From: Branchiostoma floridae
Lineage: Eukaryota; Chordata; Leptocardii; Amphioxiformes; Branchiostomatidae
NCBI RefSeq assembly: GCF_000003815.2
Contig: NC_049982.1
Span: 28,146,329 to 28,210,328 of the forward strand
Direction of reading: 5' to 3'
Length of the DNA: 64,000 nucleotides
Shown here: piece after piece, positions 13,125 to 23,886 of the stretch
How positions within the stretch are numbered: the first letter of the stretch is position 1
Layout of the letters: each line of letters begins with the position of its first letter
Made by a program: the position numbers and the translations under genes
Notes under the pieces: model-generated
Database searches by the model: none
The model's input: the letters and a program-made list of their open reading frames with translations, nothing else
What the model was told of the DNA's origin: nothing

Positions 13125-13313
13125 CTAAAGTCTAGTGTCCATTGTCTCGGGCTCGACGTGTTTGCGGTGGAAGCACTGCCGTGCAACAGACCTCATTCTA
13201 GCGGCCTCTGTCGCCCCCAACTCCGCTACCAGACGTCCGAACTGCCCGCTGCCTCCTGACTCCAGTAACTGGTAGGGTTCTCCAAACTCTGCGATGCGGC
13301 CGTCGGCGATTAC
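13125..13313 (-). CDS. ABCC4-like (MRP4-like) transporter, last coding exon
   Basis: On the minus strand an acceptor (TTTACGTCAG) at 13314 opens an exon of 62 codons plus TAG. It starts VIADGRIAEFGEPYQLL and continues FGRLVAELGATEAARM. This is the end of nucleotide-binding domain 2 of an ABCC exporter: the family normally reads (I)MV-L-D-x-GR-x-x-E-(F/Y)-x-x-P-x-x-LL after the H-loop, then a short cytoplasmic tail. It joins in phase 0 to the exon at 15459-15564. ABCC4-type proteins are ATP-driven exporters of organic anions and cyclic nucleotides in the plasma membrane. The tail ends ETMDTRL and has no textbook PDZ ligand beyond a weak TRL (xTxL-like) motif. Family is certain; the ABCC4 subfamily is likely. 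Confidence 0.85.
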   Translation of the reverse strand, partial: VIADGRIAEFGEPYQLLESGGSGQFGRLVAELGATEAARMRSVARQCFHRKHVEPETMDTRL

Positions 13314-13328
13314 CTGACGTAAATAATA

Positions 13329-13490
13329 ATGTTTACAACTGTCTTAAGAGGCGAGAAGAAGTTGAATCTGTACATACTAGCACATAGTAGTCTCTGTAGT
13401 TGAAATTGTGCCTTGTCGCTACGACCTGTACTTAGCTTGTTGGAGCATAAATGTACAATAAAGGTCTTTCATTCATTCAATAATAATAAA
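13329..13490 (+). mobile_element. Retroposon 3' end with ATTC tail
   Basis: The sequence TTACAACTGT...GCGAGAAGAAGTTGAA...GACCTGTACTTAGC...AATAAAGGTCTTTCATTCATTC is shared with 33345-33560 and, for its last 60 bases, with 30050-30115. All three end in CAATAAAGGTC(T)TTCATTCATT, i.e. a polyadenylation-like signal followed by an ATTC microsatellite tail, as in LINE/SINE 3' ends. This copy sits in the last intron of the ABCC gene. Confidence 0.7.
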
Positions 13491-13835
13491 AATTAACCTT
13501 CACATGGTCTAGCCCAATAACCGTTTGTTCTGTTTGTTTTTTCTCAAGCACATTCATATAGATAGTGACCAGCCCTTTAAGGCCCGTCCTGCCTCTTGCT
13601 GCATTATGTAATTGAAAACCACAGGGTGCTATATGTTACCGATAATCATGATGACAGCCGTCTGATCTAACATGCATTGGCATAATACCGGTCATAAGCC
13701 TTATACCGGTCGATTAAAAATTGTGGAACTTAAAGAGATCTACACATGCAACTATAGTTATTTCTGAGGTATGCACACTTCAGACATCTAGGTGTCCAAT
13801 ACATAATTTACAAAGCATCGATAACAATGCATTCG

Positions 13836-14500
13836 GAGACAACAAGGCCAAAAGTTTTCAGGTCATTTTCGGGGCAGGCGAGCTCGTCGTGGGACAAACA
13901 CACTGTCACGTTTATCACCAGATTTGTAGATAATAATCTAATCTTGCTCACGGCACAAGACGAGCATGATTCAACAGCAATCTTGAATTTCTTTTGGTGA
14001 CCTACAACTCATGTAAAAGTGTGAGGAACCGTTGCATAATAGCCCGGATCTACGGCTGAATGGGTCAAATTGAACGTACGCCGCCATTTTCCCGCCATTT
14101 TTAATGCTACGGCCAGCAGTAAAGTTTTACGTCATAGCGGTTGTGACGGACCAAAATTAAATGAAAATTCTTGTCAGTATACGCCCATTTTCTCATGACT
14201 TTTTGTATGCTCATGCAGATTTTTGTTTTGTGCAACTACTAACAGGAAAGAAAGGAACAACAGAGGACGAATAAAGGTACATAGCGGCAGTTAATTGTGC
14301 CGTGTTTCGTTCGACCGGTATAGTGCACCCCCTTCCAACCACGCGCCCGTTCTCCGTGCAATTCCGCGGTGTGTTCCAATTACGATATTATGTTTTTAGC
14401 AGGACCAGAGAGACAAAATAATTTACACAGAAGAAGTGGCAAAGGTAAGCTGTAACAGCAACATGTAACTGGAGAAAATGATGCGTTGACGATTTGCCAA
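13836..14500. repeat. Copy of the flank of secreted-precursor gene 1 (D1)
   Basis: This segment matches 33800-34760, the region just upstream of the minus-strand precursor gene at 33748. Shared landmarks are ACAACAAGGCCAAAAGTTTT / CAAAGGTCAAAAGTTTT, GGCGAGCTCGT, CACTGTCACGTT, GTACGCCGCCATTTT and AGAAGTGGCAAAGGTAAGCT. The copy at 34 kb carries an extra ~410-bp inverted-repeat insertion that this copy lacks. The retroposon tail at 13329 also has its counterpart at 33345. So an incomplete copy of the precursor-gene neighbourhood lies inside the ABCC intron; no clear relic of the precursor exon itself was found. Confidence 0.75.
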
Positions 14501-14644
14501 ATTAGCATTGCTTGAGAAATTGCAGTAAACCGACCGGTATTATGCCAATGGATGTTATGCCTTTGACCTTATTTTTGTTCATAGAAGTAGAAAAAGAAGA
14601 AGCGTGAGCGAAAGGTAAAAATATAGGCTGCAGAAAAAGTTTTC

Positions 14645-16674
<2,030 letters not shown>

Positions 16675-17323
16675 AGCCGGAACTTGAAGCCTAAGCTACA
16701 ATCGCGTTATTAAGTAACCACCTAACCGGTGACGTGACAGGCGTGTTTCAAAAAAGGAGCTAGCGGTTGCGCCTAAACAGAGCCCGTATACTCAAGAATA
16801 TCTCGAGAAGGAAGCATCCGAATATTTTGCGGTTTTCATCTTTCCATTCCTTGCTAAGCGACCTTTCCAACCATACCAAGTTTGCCAGGACGGAACTTAA
16901 AAAATAAGCTACAATCGCTTTATTAAGTCATCCCCCTAACCGGTGCCGTGACAAGCTGTGTTTCCAAACAGAAGCTAGCGGTTGCGCCTAAAGAGAGCCC
17001 GAATACTCAAGAATATCTCGAGAAGAAACCATCCGAATATTTTGCAGTTTTCATCTTTCCATTCCTTGCTAAGCAACCTTTCCAACCATACCAAGTTTGC
17101 CAGACCGTAACTTGAAGCCTAAGCTAGAATCGCGTTATGTCAACCCACTAACCGGTGCCTTGACAGGCGGTGTTTCAAAAGAGAAGCAAGCGGTTGCGAA
17201 TATGAACAGAGTCCGTATACACAAGAATATCTCCAGAAAAAAAACATCTGTGTATTTTGCGGTTTTCATCTTTCGATTCCTTGCTAAGCGACCTTTCCAA
17301 CCATACCAAGTCTGCAAGGCCGG

Positions 17324-17816
17324 TGTGACAGCGTTCTCGCNNNNNNNNNNNNNNNNNNNNNNNNNNNNNNNNNNNNNNNNNNNNNNNNNNNNNNNNNNNN
17401 NNNNNNNNNNNNNNNNNNNNNNNNNNNNNNNNNNNNNNNNAATTGAAACATATAGCTGACGTATTCCGTACCATAGACGGTGTTGATTTAGACGTTCGCA
17501 GTAGCACTGTTTTTATGCCACCTCAGCTGCAAAAATTGTCTTTTTTAATTTCATTGTCATGTTTGCACCGAACAATATAATATCGACTTTCGAGGTATGA
17601 CATCTTACGGTACGGTAATAAGGTGCCGTATAGGTACCAGGTAACACACCATATACGTTACTCCCCAGGTGCAGTATAGTACCAGGTAGCGCACCTGTAA
17701 TATGTAGTAGCCAGCTGCTCTGGGGGGGGGGCGAAAACGCTAAAGGGGGGCGAAAACGCTAGTGATCTCGCCCCCCGGGGGGGCGAGATCGCCGGGGGGG
17801 CGAGATCGCTGTCACA
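17324..17816. mobile_element. Inverted-repeat element inserted in the satellite, CCGG target duplication
   Basis: The satellite normally reads GCAAGGCCGGAACTTGAAG. Here it breaks as GGCCGG|TGTGACAGCGTTCTCGC ... GCGAGATCGCTGTCACA|CCGGAACTT. The ends are inverted repeats (TGTGACAGCG-tt/at-CTCGC) and CCGG is present on both sides, as expected for a 4-bp target-site duplication. The element is about 490 bp as drawn, including a 100-base N gap (17341-17440) whose true size is unknown. Its right end is very G/C rich. No transposase is visible. The TGT start and 4-bp duplication would fit non-autonomous Ginger-like elements, but I cannot assign the superfamily. Confidence 0.7.
17721..17816. other. 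G-tract palindrome inside the inserted element
   Basis: Runs of ten, six, seven and eight G separated by short spacers, plus GATCTCGCCCCCCG / GGGGGGCGAGATC, which is a near-perfect hairpin. Quadruplex and hairpin formation are both possible. Confidence 0.6.
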
Positions 17817-20252
17817 CCGGAACTTGAAGCTTAAGCTGCAATCGCGTTATTAAGTCACCCCCTAACCGGTGCCGTGACAGGCAGTGATTCTATCGGTTGC
17901 GCATATAAATAGAGCCCGTATACTAAAGAATATCTCGAGAAGGAAGCATCCAAATATTTTGCGGTTTTCATCTTTCGATTCCTTGCTAAGCGACCTTTTC
18001 AACCATATCAAGATTGCCACGACGGAACTTAAAGCCTAAGCTACAATCGCGTCATTTAGTCATCCTCCTAACCGTTGCCGTGACAGGCGGTGTTTCAAAA
18101 GAAAAGCTGGCGTTTGCGCCTAAACAGAGTCCGTATACTCAAGAATATCTCGAGAATGAAGCATCCGAATATTTTTGCGGTTTTCATCTTTCCATTCCTT
18201 GCTAAGCGACCTTTCCAACCATACCAAGTCTGCAAATCCAGAACTTCAAGCCTAAGCTACAATCGCGTTATTATGTCACCACCCCACCCCCTATTCAGTG
18301 CCGCGACAGGCGGTGTTTCAAAAGAGGAGCTAGCGGTTGCGCATAAACAGAGTACGTATACTCAAGAATATCTCGAGAAGAAACCATCCGAATATTTTGC
18401 GGTTTTCATCTTTCCATTCCTTGCTAAGCAACCTTTCCAGCCATACCAAGATTGCCAGGCCGGAACTTGAAAGCCTAAGCTACAATCGCGTTATTAAGTC
18501 ATCCCTCTAACCGGTGCCCTGACAGGAGGTGTTTCCAAACAGAAGCTAACGGTTGCGCCTAAACAGAGCCCGTATACTAAAAAATATCTCGAGAGGGTAG
18601 CATCCGAATATTTTGCAGTTTTCATCTTTCGATTCCTTGCTAAGCGACCTTTCCAACCATACCAAGTTTGCTAGACCGGAACTTGAAGCCAAAGCTACAA
18701 TCGCGTAATTATGTCAGCCCCCTTACCGGTGCCTTGACAGGGAGTGTTTCAAAAGAGAAGCTAGCGGTTGCGCCTATAAACAGAGCCCGTATACTCAAGA
18801 ATATCTCGAGAAGGAAGCATCCGACTGTTTTGCGGTTTTCATCTTTCGATTCCTTGCTAAGCGACCATTCAAACCATACCAAATTTGCCAGGCCGGAACT
18901 TGAAGCCTAAGCTACAATCGCGTAATTATGTCAGCCCCCTTACCGGTTCCTTGACAGGGGGTGTTTCAAAAGAGAAGCTAGCGGTTGCGCCTATAAACAG
19001 GGCCTGTATACTCAAGAATATCTCGAAAAATAAGCATCCGACTGTTTTGCGGTTTTCATCTTTCGATTCCTTGCTAAGCCACCTTTCCAACCATATCAAG
19101 TTTGCCTGACTGGAACTTGAAGCCTAAGCTACAATCGCTTTATTAAACCGTCCCCCTAACCGGTGCCGTGACAGGCGGTGTTTCAAAAGAGAAGCTAGCA
19201 GTTGCACATATAAACAGAGTCCGTATAGTCAAGAATATCTCGAGAAGGAAGTATCCGAATATTTTGCGGTTTTCATCTGTCGATTCCGTGCTAAGCGACC
19301 TTTCCAACCATACCAAGTTTGCCAGAGCGGAACTTGAAGCCTAAGCTACAATCGCGTTATTATGTACCCCCCCCCCCCCCCGACCGGTGCCGTGACAGGC
19401 GGTGTTTCCAAACAGAAGCTAGCGGTTGCTATAAACAGAGTCCGTATACTCAAGAATATCTCGAGAAGGAAGCATCCGAGTATTTTGCGGATTTCATCTT
19501 TCGATTCCTTGCTGACCATACCAAGTCTGCAAGGCCGGAACTTGAAGCTTAAGCTGCAATTGCGTTATTAAGTCACCCTTCCTAACCGGTGCCGTGACAG
19601 GCGGTGCTTCTATCGGTTGCGCCTATAAACAGAGCCCGTATACTCAAGAATATCTCGAGAAGGAAGCATCCGAATATTTTGCGGGGTTTCATCTTTTGAA
19701 TCCTTGCTAAGCGACCATTCCAACCATATAAAGTTTGCCAGGACGGGACTTAAAGCCTAAGCTACCATCGCGTTATTATTTCAACCACCTAACCGGTTCC
19801 GTAACAGGCGGTGTTTCCAAATAGAAGCTAGCGGTTGAGCTTAAACAGAGCCAGTATACTCAAGAATATCTCGAGAGGAAAGCATCCGAATATTTTGCGG
19901 TTTTCATCTTTCCATTCCTTGCTAAGCGACCTTTCCAACCATACCAAGTTTGCCAGACCGGAACTTGAAGACTAAGCTACAATCGCGTTAATATGTCACC
20001 CCCCCCCCCCCTTTACCGGTGCCTTGACAGGCGGTGTTTCAAAAGAGAAGCTAGCGGCTGCGCCAATAAACAGAGCCCGTATACTCAAGAATATCTCGAG
20101 AAGGAAGCATCCGAATATTTTGCGTATTTCATCTTTCCATTCCTTGCTAAGCGACCTTTCCAACCATACCAAGTTTGCCAGACCGGAAATTGAAGCCTAA
20201 GCTACAATCGCGTTATGAAGTCATCCCCCTAACCGGTGCCTTAACACGGTGT

Positions 20253-20430
20253 ACCGAAAGTGCGAAAAGGAACGAAAAGGAACGAAAAGGAACGAAAAGG
20301 AACGAAAAGGAACGAAAAGGAACGAAAAGGAACGAAAAGGAACGAAAAGGAACGAAAAGGAACGAAAAGGAACGAAAAGGAATGGAGTATGAAGCAAACT
20401 TAAATAAAATCAATGAGAATATAAGGAATC
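20253..20430. repeat. Decamer minisatellite (AACGAAAAGG)n, left arm
   Basis: About 12 copies of AACGAAAAGG at 20268-20380 after ACCGAAAGTGCG, followed by GTATGAAGCAAACTTAAATAAAATC. The same arrangement occurs in inverse orientation at 21573-21640, so the two arms bracket about 1.15 kb of DNA. The lysine/glutamate-rich open frames over the repeat are artefacts of its simple composition. Confidence 0.9.
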
Positions 20431-21565
20431 GGTACTGCGGGCGTTAGAAGCCTATGAAACGTGTTTTATTTTACCGAGAATTTGACATTATCAAATTTTT
20501 ACAGCGCTGTTTCAGGCTGTTGTTTTTGTGTGGCTAAATTATTCTTTGAAGATCTGCGAAATACAAAGAAACGCAACTGAGATAAGAAAGTAAGGACTAA
20601 AATTCATTGGGTGGTAGATGAATATCGATTATTATACATTTTCAGGATGAGGCAAGATTGTAACGTTGTTGTTGTATTTGGGTGGCTTTTATTCTCCCTA
20701 GAGGGGAGCGCCGCATGCAAATGACCCGCGAAATCCGGTCAGGAAAGATATGCTAATAAACTGCTGCCCCACGAGCATGACAGCTCCTTTTAACAGGGCC
20801 AACAACATGGTTTTCTGGAGACTGGAGACATATCTTCTCGCTCGTTCACAACGAAAGAAAAGCTGTAAAAGGAGAGACATATATACATTGTACCAAAGAG
20901 ATTTCATCAAGTTGTACCATGAGTATTCATCATTTTGGCGGGAAGAAAGGTGCCAACGTGAGGAATTTGTGCAAAGGATATTGGTAAATACAATTTCTGT
21001 CAACAAGTTTCCGTCATATTCAATACAAATAAATTTCTGCCTCTTGCGACCGACATCAGGCCCTCGCTGATGATAAAAAATCCCAATGCCGGGTTTAGAT
21101 GTCCTGGTTGCAAAACAAATTTAAGGCGTTGTATTAATATTAATGAAAGTGTGAAAAAAAAAGGAAGGAAAAATAATTCCCAACATGCTGGGCACGAACT
21201 TCCGATCGTCGACTTCCCTGGGTTCGAACATGCGACCTATATTTCTCTAAGGTCAAGTTCTTGCAAATTGTGCGATACATATACTTGTAACTTTGCTATC
21301 ATTGTATTTTTTTAACAACTATATCCACATAGCATGGCTTTTTATGATAAAATATGCGCAATCGTTCTCGACATAATCCATTTCTGCTTGTGAAATTTTA
21401 TAATATAAATATAATATGGATATTTTAAGGAATGTTATAACCACATTAACACGTACATGAACATAGATATGCATAGATAGGTCTCATCAATATTCATTCC
21501 TCCATTGAACCATTGCTATAGGAATTTCGTGGAACAAGCCGCAAAATGCATTTGCCGATCACAGT
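20431..21565. other. DNA between inverted decamer arms, no gene recognised
   Basis: Holds open frames of up to about 105 codons (20750-21070 on +) that show no recognisable domain, no splice context and no relation to neighbours. I see no transposase motif. It may be the interior of a non-autonomous element whose ends are the inverted arms. Confidence 0.4.
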
Positions 21566-21777
21566 TTACCTTTTCCTAATATTACCATCGATTTTATTTG
21601 AATTTGCTTCATACTTCGTTCCTTTTCGCACTTTCGGTAGCGAAATTGCGAAAAGGAACGAAAAGGAACGAAAAGGAAAGTACCGAAAGTGCGAAAAGGA
21701 ACGAAAAGGAACGAAAAGGAAAGTACCGAAAGTGCGAAAAGGAACATTTGCTCCTTTTCGTTCCTTTTCGTTCCTTT
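21566..21777. repeat. Decamer minisatellite, right (inverted) arm
   Basis: GATTTTATTTGAATTTGCTT CATAC then CGTTCCTTTTCGCACTTTCGGT is the reverse complement of the left arm. It is followed by three blocks of CCGAAAGTGCG(AAAAGGAACG)n and then switches orientation at about 21745 to CTCCTTTTCGTTCC, running into the gap at 21778. The assembly broke in this repeat. Confidence 0.85.
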
Positions 21778-21877
21778 NNNNNNNNNNNNNNNNNNNNNNN
21801 NNNNNNNNNNNNNNNNNNNNNNNNNNNNNNNNNNNNNNNNNNNNNNNNNNNNNNNNNNNNNNNNNNNNNNNNNNNNN

Positions 21878-23160
21878 TGGCAATATCTTCGTCCCACTTG
21901 GAGGTGATTTGCGCTTTGTTTCTGGTGACTTCTTTGCCCCTGTTGACTTTTTTCCTTCTGGCAATGCAGATACATCATGGTGATGGTGATGTTTGATGCC
22001 ACAGGAACAGGGTCTGGTCTTGGCTGTTCTTCTATGCACTCTTGCCCTTGCACATGTCATTGTAATGTCATCATCACGATCTTCATCTTCAATCCACCTG
22101 TGTGAAACTTCCCATGTGTTGACTGATTCTACTACAGGTTCTGGTCCAGCTTTTCTTACAACATGAACATCAGACTTGCTTTGTTGGCTCTTCAATGGCT
22201 TGGACAAGGGCACTGCTTTGATTTGTCTGACTCTTTGAGGTGGCTGAGCAGGTTCAAATTGCTGTGGAGACACTTTCTTCACGAACTTGCCAGTTTTCTT
22301 GTCTCTCATCTGGAAATAAGGCAGCCTGCTTGTCTTTTTCTCTTGTATCATGCCCTGGTTCCTCTCCCCTGACACTGGGCTCTTCTTTTTCGGTGGCGGG
22401 GCGTAGTCCCATTCAATATCACGACTCCTCTTCTTTTTTGGTGGAGAGGTAGACACCTCAGGATAGTATTCATAATTCATTGCATTAAAGAATGATAATG
22501 ACTTTGCAGTCACTCTTCGCCGTGGTCTCCTTCTTGAGCCCCTTTCCTCACCAGAAGCATCGTCATGGTCATCTTTAAAGATTGACACTCTTCTCGATTC
22601 AGGGCTTGATTTCCCACATCTGCATCCATCCAACATGCAGCTTGGTTCATTGCAGTGATCCCTGTCATTGCAGTACTCCCATCCAGAGCTTAGGCTGTCA
22701 CAAAGACACCCCAGTCGACAGTACACCTTACCACAGGGTGGCAAAGCGGAAAACAATTCATTCCCTTCCAAGTAAGTCTTGTCTTCTTCTTGGGGATTCT
22801 CCAACTTCTGGACCATTGCATGGTGGGATTCTTTTTCCTCCATGTTCATATCCTGCGGGCTGGTACACACAGCCATCACTGCTTTTAAGGCCATGGTAGC
22901 TGTCACAACATTTGATGTGAACTGCCTCAGAGGTGGTGTTGGGTGGTCAGGTGTTTTGGGTGGCCTCCACCTACCATAAGGCTTAAAGCTATCAAAGCTT
23001 TCCTTCTGGTTTTCAGGTGCCTTCTTTCTCTTTCTCTTTGGCTTCTTCCCAGCTTGCTTCCACTGCTCAACCATTTCCTTGCTGACTACTTTGATGGAGC
23101 TGCCTTCCGGGATACTTGAAAGCCCCAGTGACTTTCTTCTTCTTGGTGACTTTGCCTGTG
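21878..23160 (-). CDS. MGA-like nuclear protein, internal exon between two gaps
   Basis: One minus-strand frame stays open for about 427 codons from the gap edge at 23160 to the gap edge at 21878. The in-frame Met at 23074 is not a believable start, because the frame is open upstream (VTKKKK...SIPEGSSIKVVSKE). Counting from that Met, residues 11-20 are a basic cluster (KPKRKRKKAP), residues 114-153 form a cysteine cluster (CGKVYCRLGCLCDSL, then CNDRDHCNEPSCMLDGCRCG), and further basic nuclear-localisation-like patches follow (RRRPRRR, PPKKKRSR, PPPKKKSP). The C-x-LGCxCxSL...HC...CM...CxC pattern matches my recollection of the conserved internal domain of MGA (MAX gene-associated protein), a T-box/bHLH-zip repressor of the Polycomb PRC1.6 complex. 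No T-box or bHLH is visible here. The lysine-rich tail seen by reading past the gap is decamer repeat, not this gene. Confidence 0.5.
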
Positions 23161-23491
23161 NNNNNNNNNNNNNNNNNNNNNNNNNNNNNNNNNNNNNNNN
23201 NNNNNNNNNNNNNNNNNNNNNNNNNNNNNNNNNNNNNNNNNNNNNNNNNNNNNNNNNNNNAAGTTGGATAGATTTTTAGCATAGACACCGTAAACGTTGT
23301 AATGTTAGGTATACTAAGAATGGAAGTGACGATACGCAATATTTGGAAAATAACTGCAACATTTTGAAAATATAATCGCCGTGCGTTTACCTCATACCCC
23401 CAAATACCCAGCTTTTTAAACAACAGATTTGGTTACCCCTCGGATAAAGGTAAACTAGTGTTGTTGTGTTGTTGTTTATTTTATTCGGCAG

Positions 23492-23811
23492 GAGGCATGG
23501 TTAGCGGTTATGTGTCAGCCAAGATGAAGAAGCGAGCCCCGACAATGGTGACCATGTTGTTACTGGCCCTCCCCTCTCTCTGGGTTTATAGTGGTAGGTA
23601 TACATGTACATCTGACAATCAGCCGGCAACACCCAAAAATTGTCATTGATAATGACGACAGGCCGACATGTGCTGGACGAAATGGGTCTGGAAACAGTCA
23701 GATCCGGGCCGTTATTTTCCATTTCCGGACTGGATACGACCATATACGGGCGGATACGAATGATATTCGTGTCCGGATCTGACTGTTTCCAGACGATTTT
23801 GTCCACCTGTT

Positions 23812-23886
<75 letters not shown>

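Larger units (their letters stand above)
16675..20252. repeat. ~215-bp satellite array, about 15 units
   Basis: The landmark CCGGAACTTGAAGCCTAAGC (with variants) recurs at about 16678, 16891, 17105, 17818, 18024, 18239, 18460, 18676, 18894, 19109, 19328, 19536, 19746, 19959 and 20183; spacing is 206-221 bp apart from one interruption at 17324-17816. Each unit also contains ACCGGTGCCGTGACAGGCGG, ACTCAAGAATATCTCGAGAA and TTCCTTGCTAAGCGACCTTT. C-runs of variable length (19365-19381, 20000-20011) are unstable spots. The unit length varies and is not fixed to a multiple of 3. The array ends inside a unit at about 20250, where a decamer repeat element begins. Confidence 0.95.

Noticed and set aside
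18014-20193. Recurrent frame with PYTQEYLEKEASEYF in the 215-bp satellite
   Set aside because: It appears in every unit because the units are copies; unit lengths of 206-221 bp shift the frame from unit to unit, and no splice borders or start are kept. Treated as satellite DNA.
20175-20447. Lys/Glu/Arg-rich open frames over the decamer repeat on both strands
   Set aside because: They are the translation of (AACGAAAAGG)n; composition alone keeps the frame open, and no start context or splicing supports them.
21566-21877. C-terminal part of the 502-codon minus-strand frame
   Set aside because: Crosses 100 N and then reads decamer repeat, so continuity with the MGA-like exon cannot be claimed.
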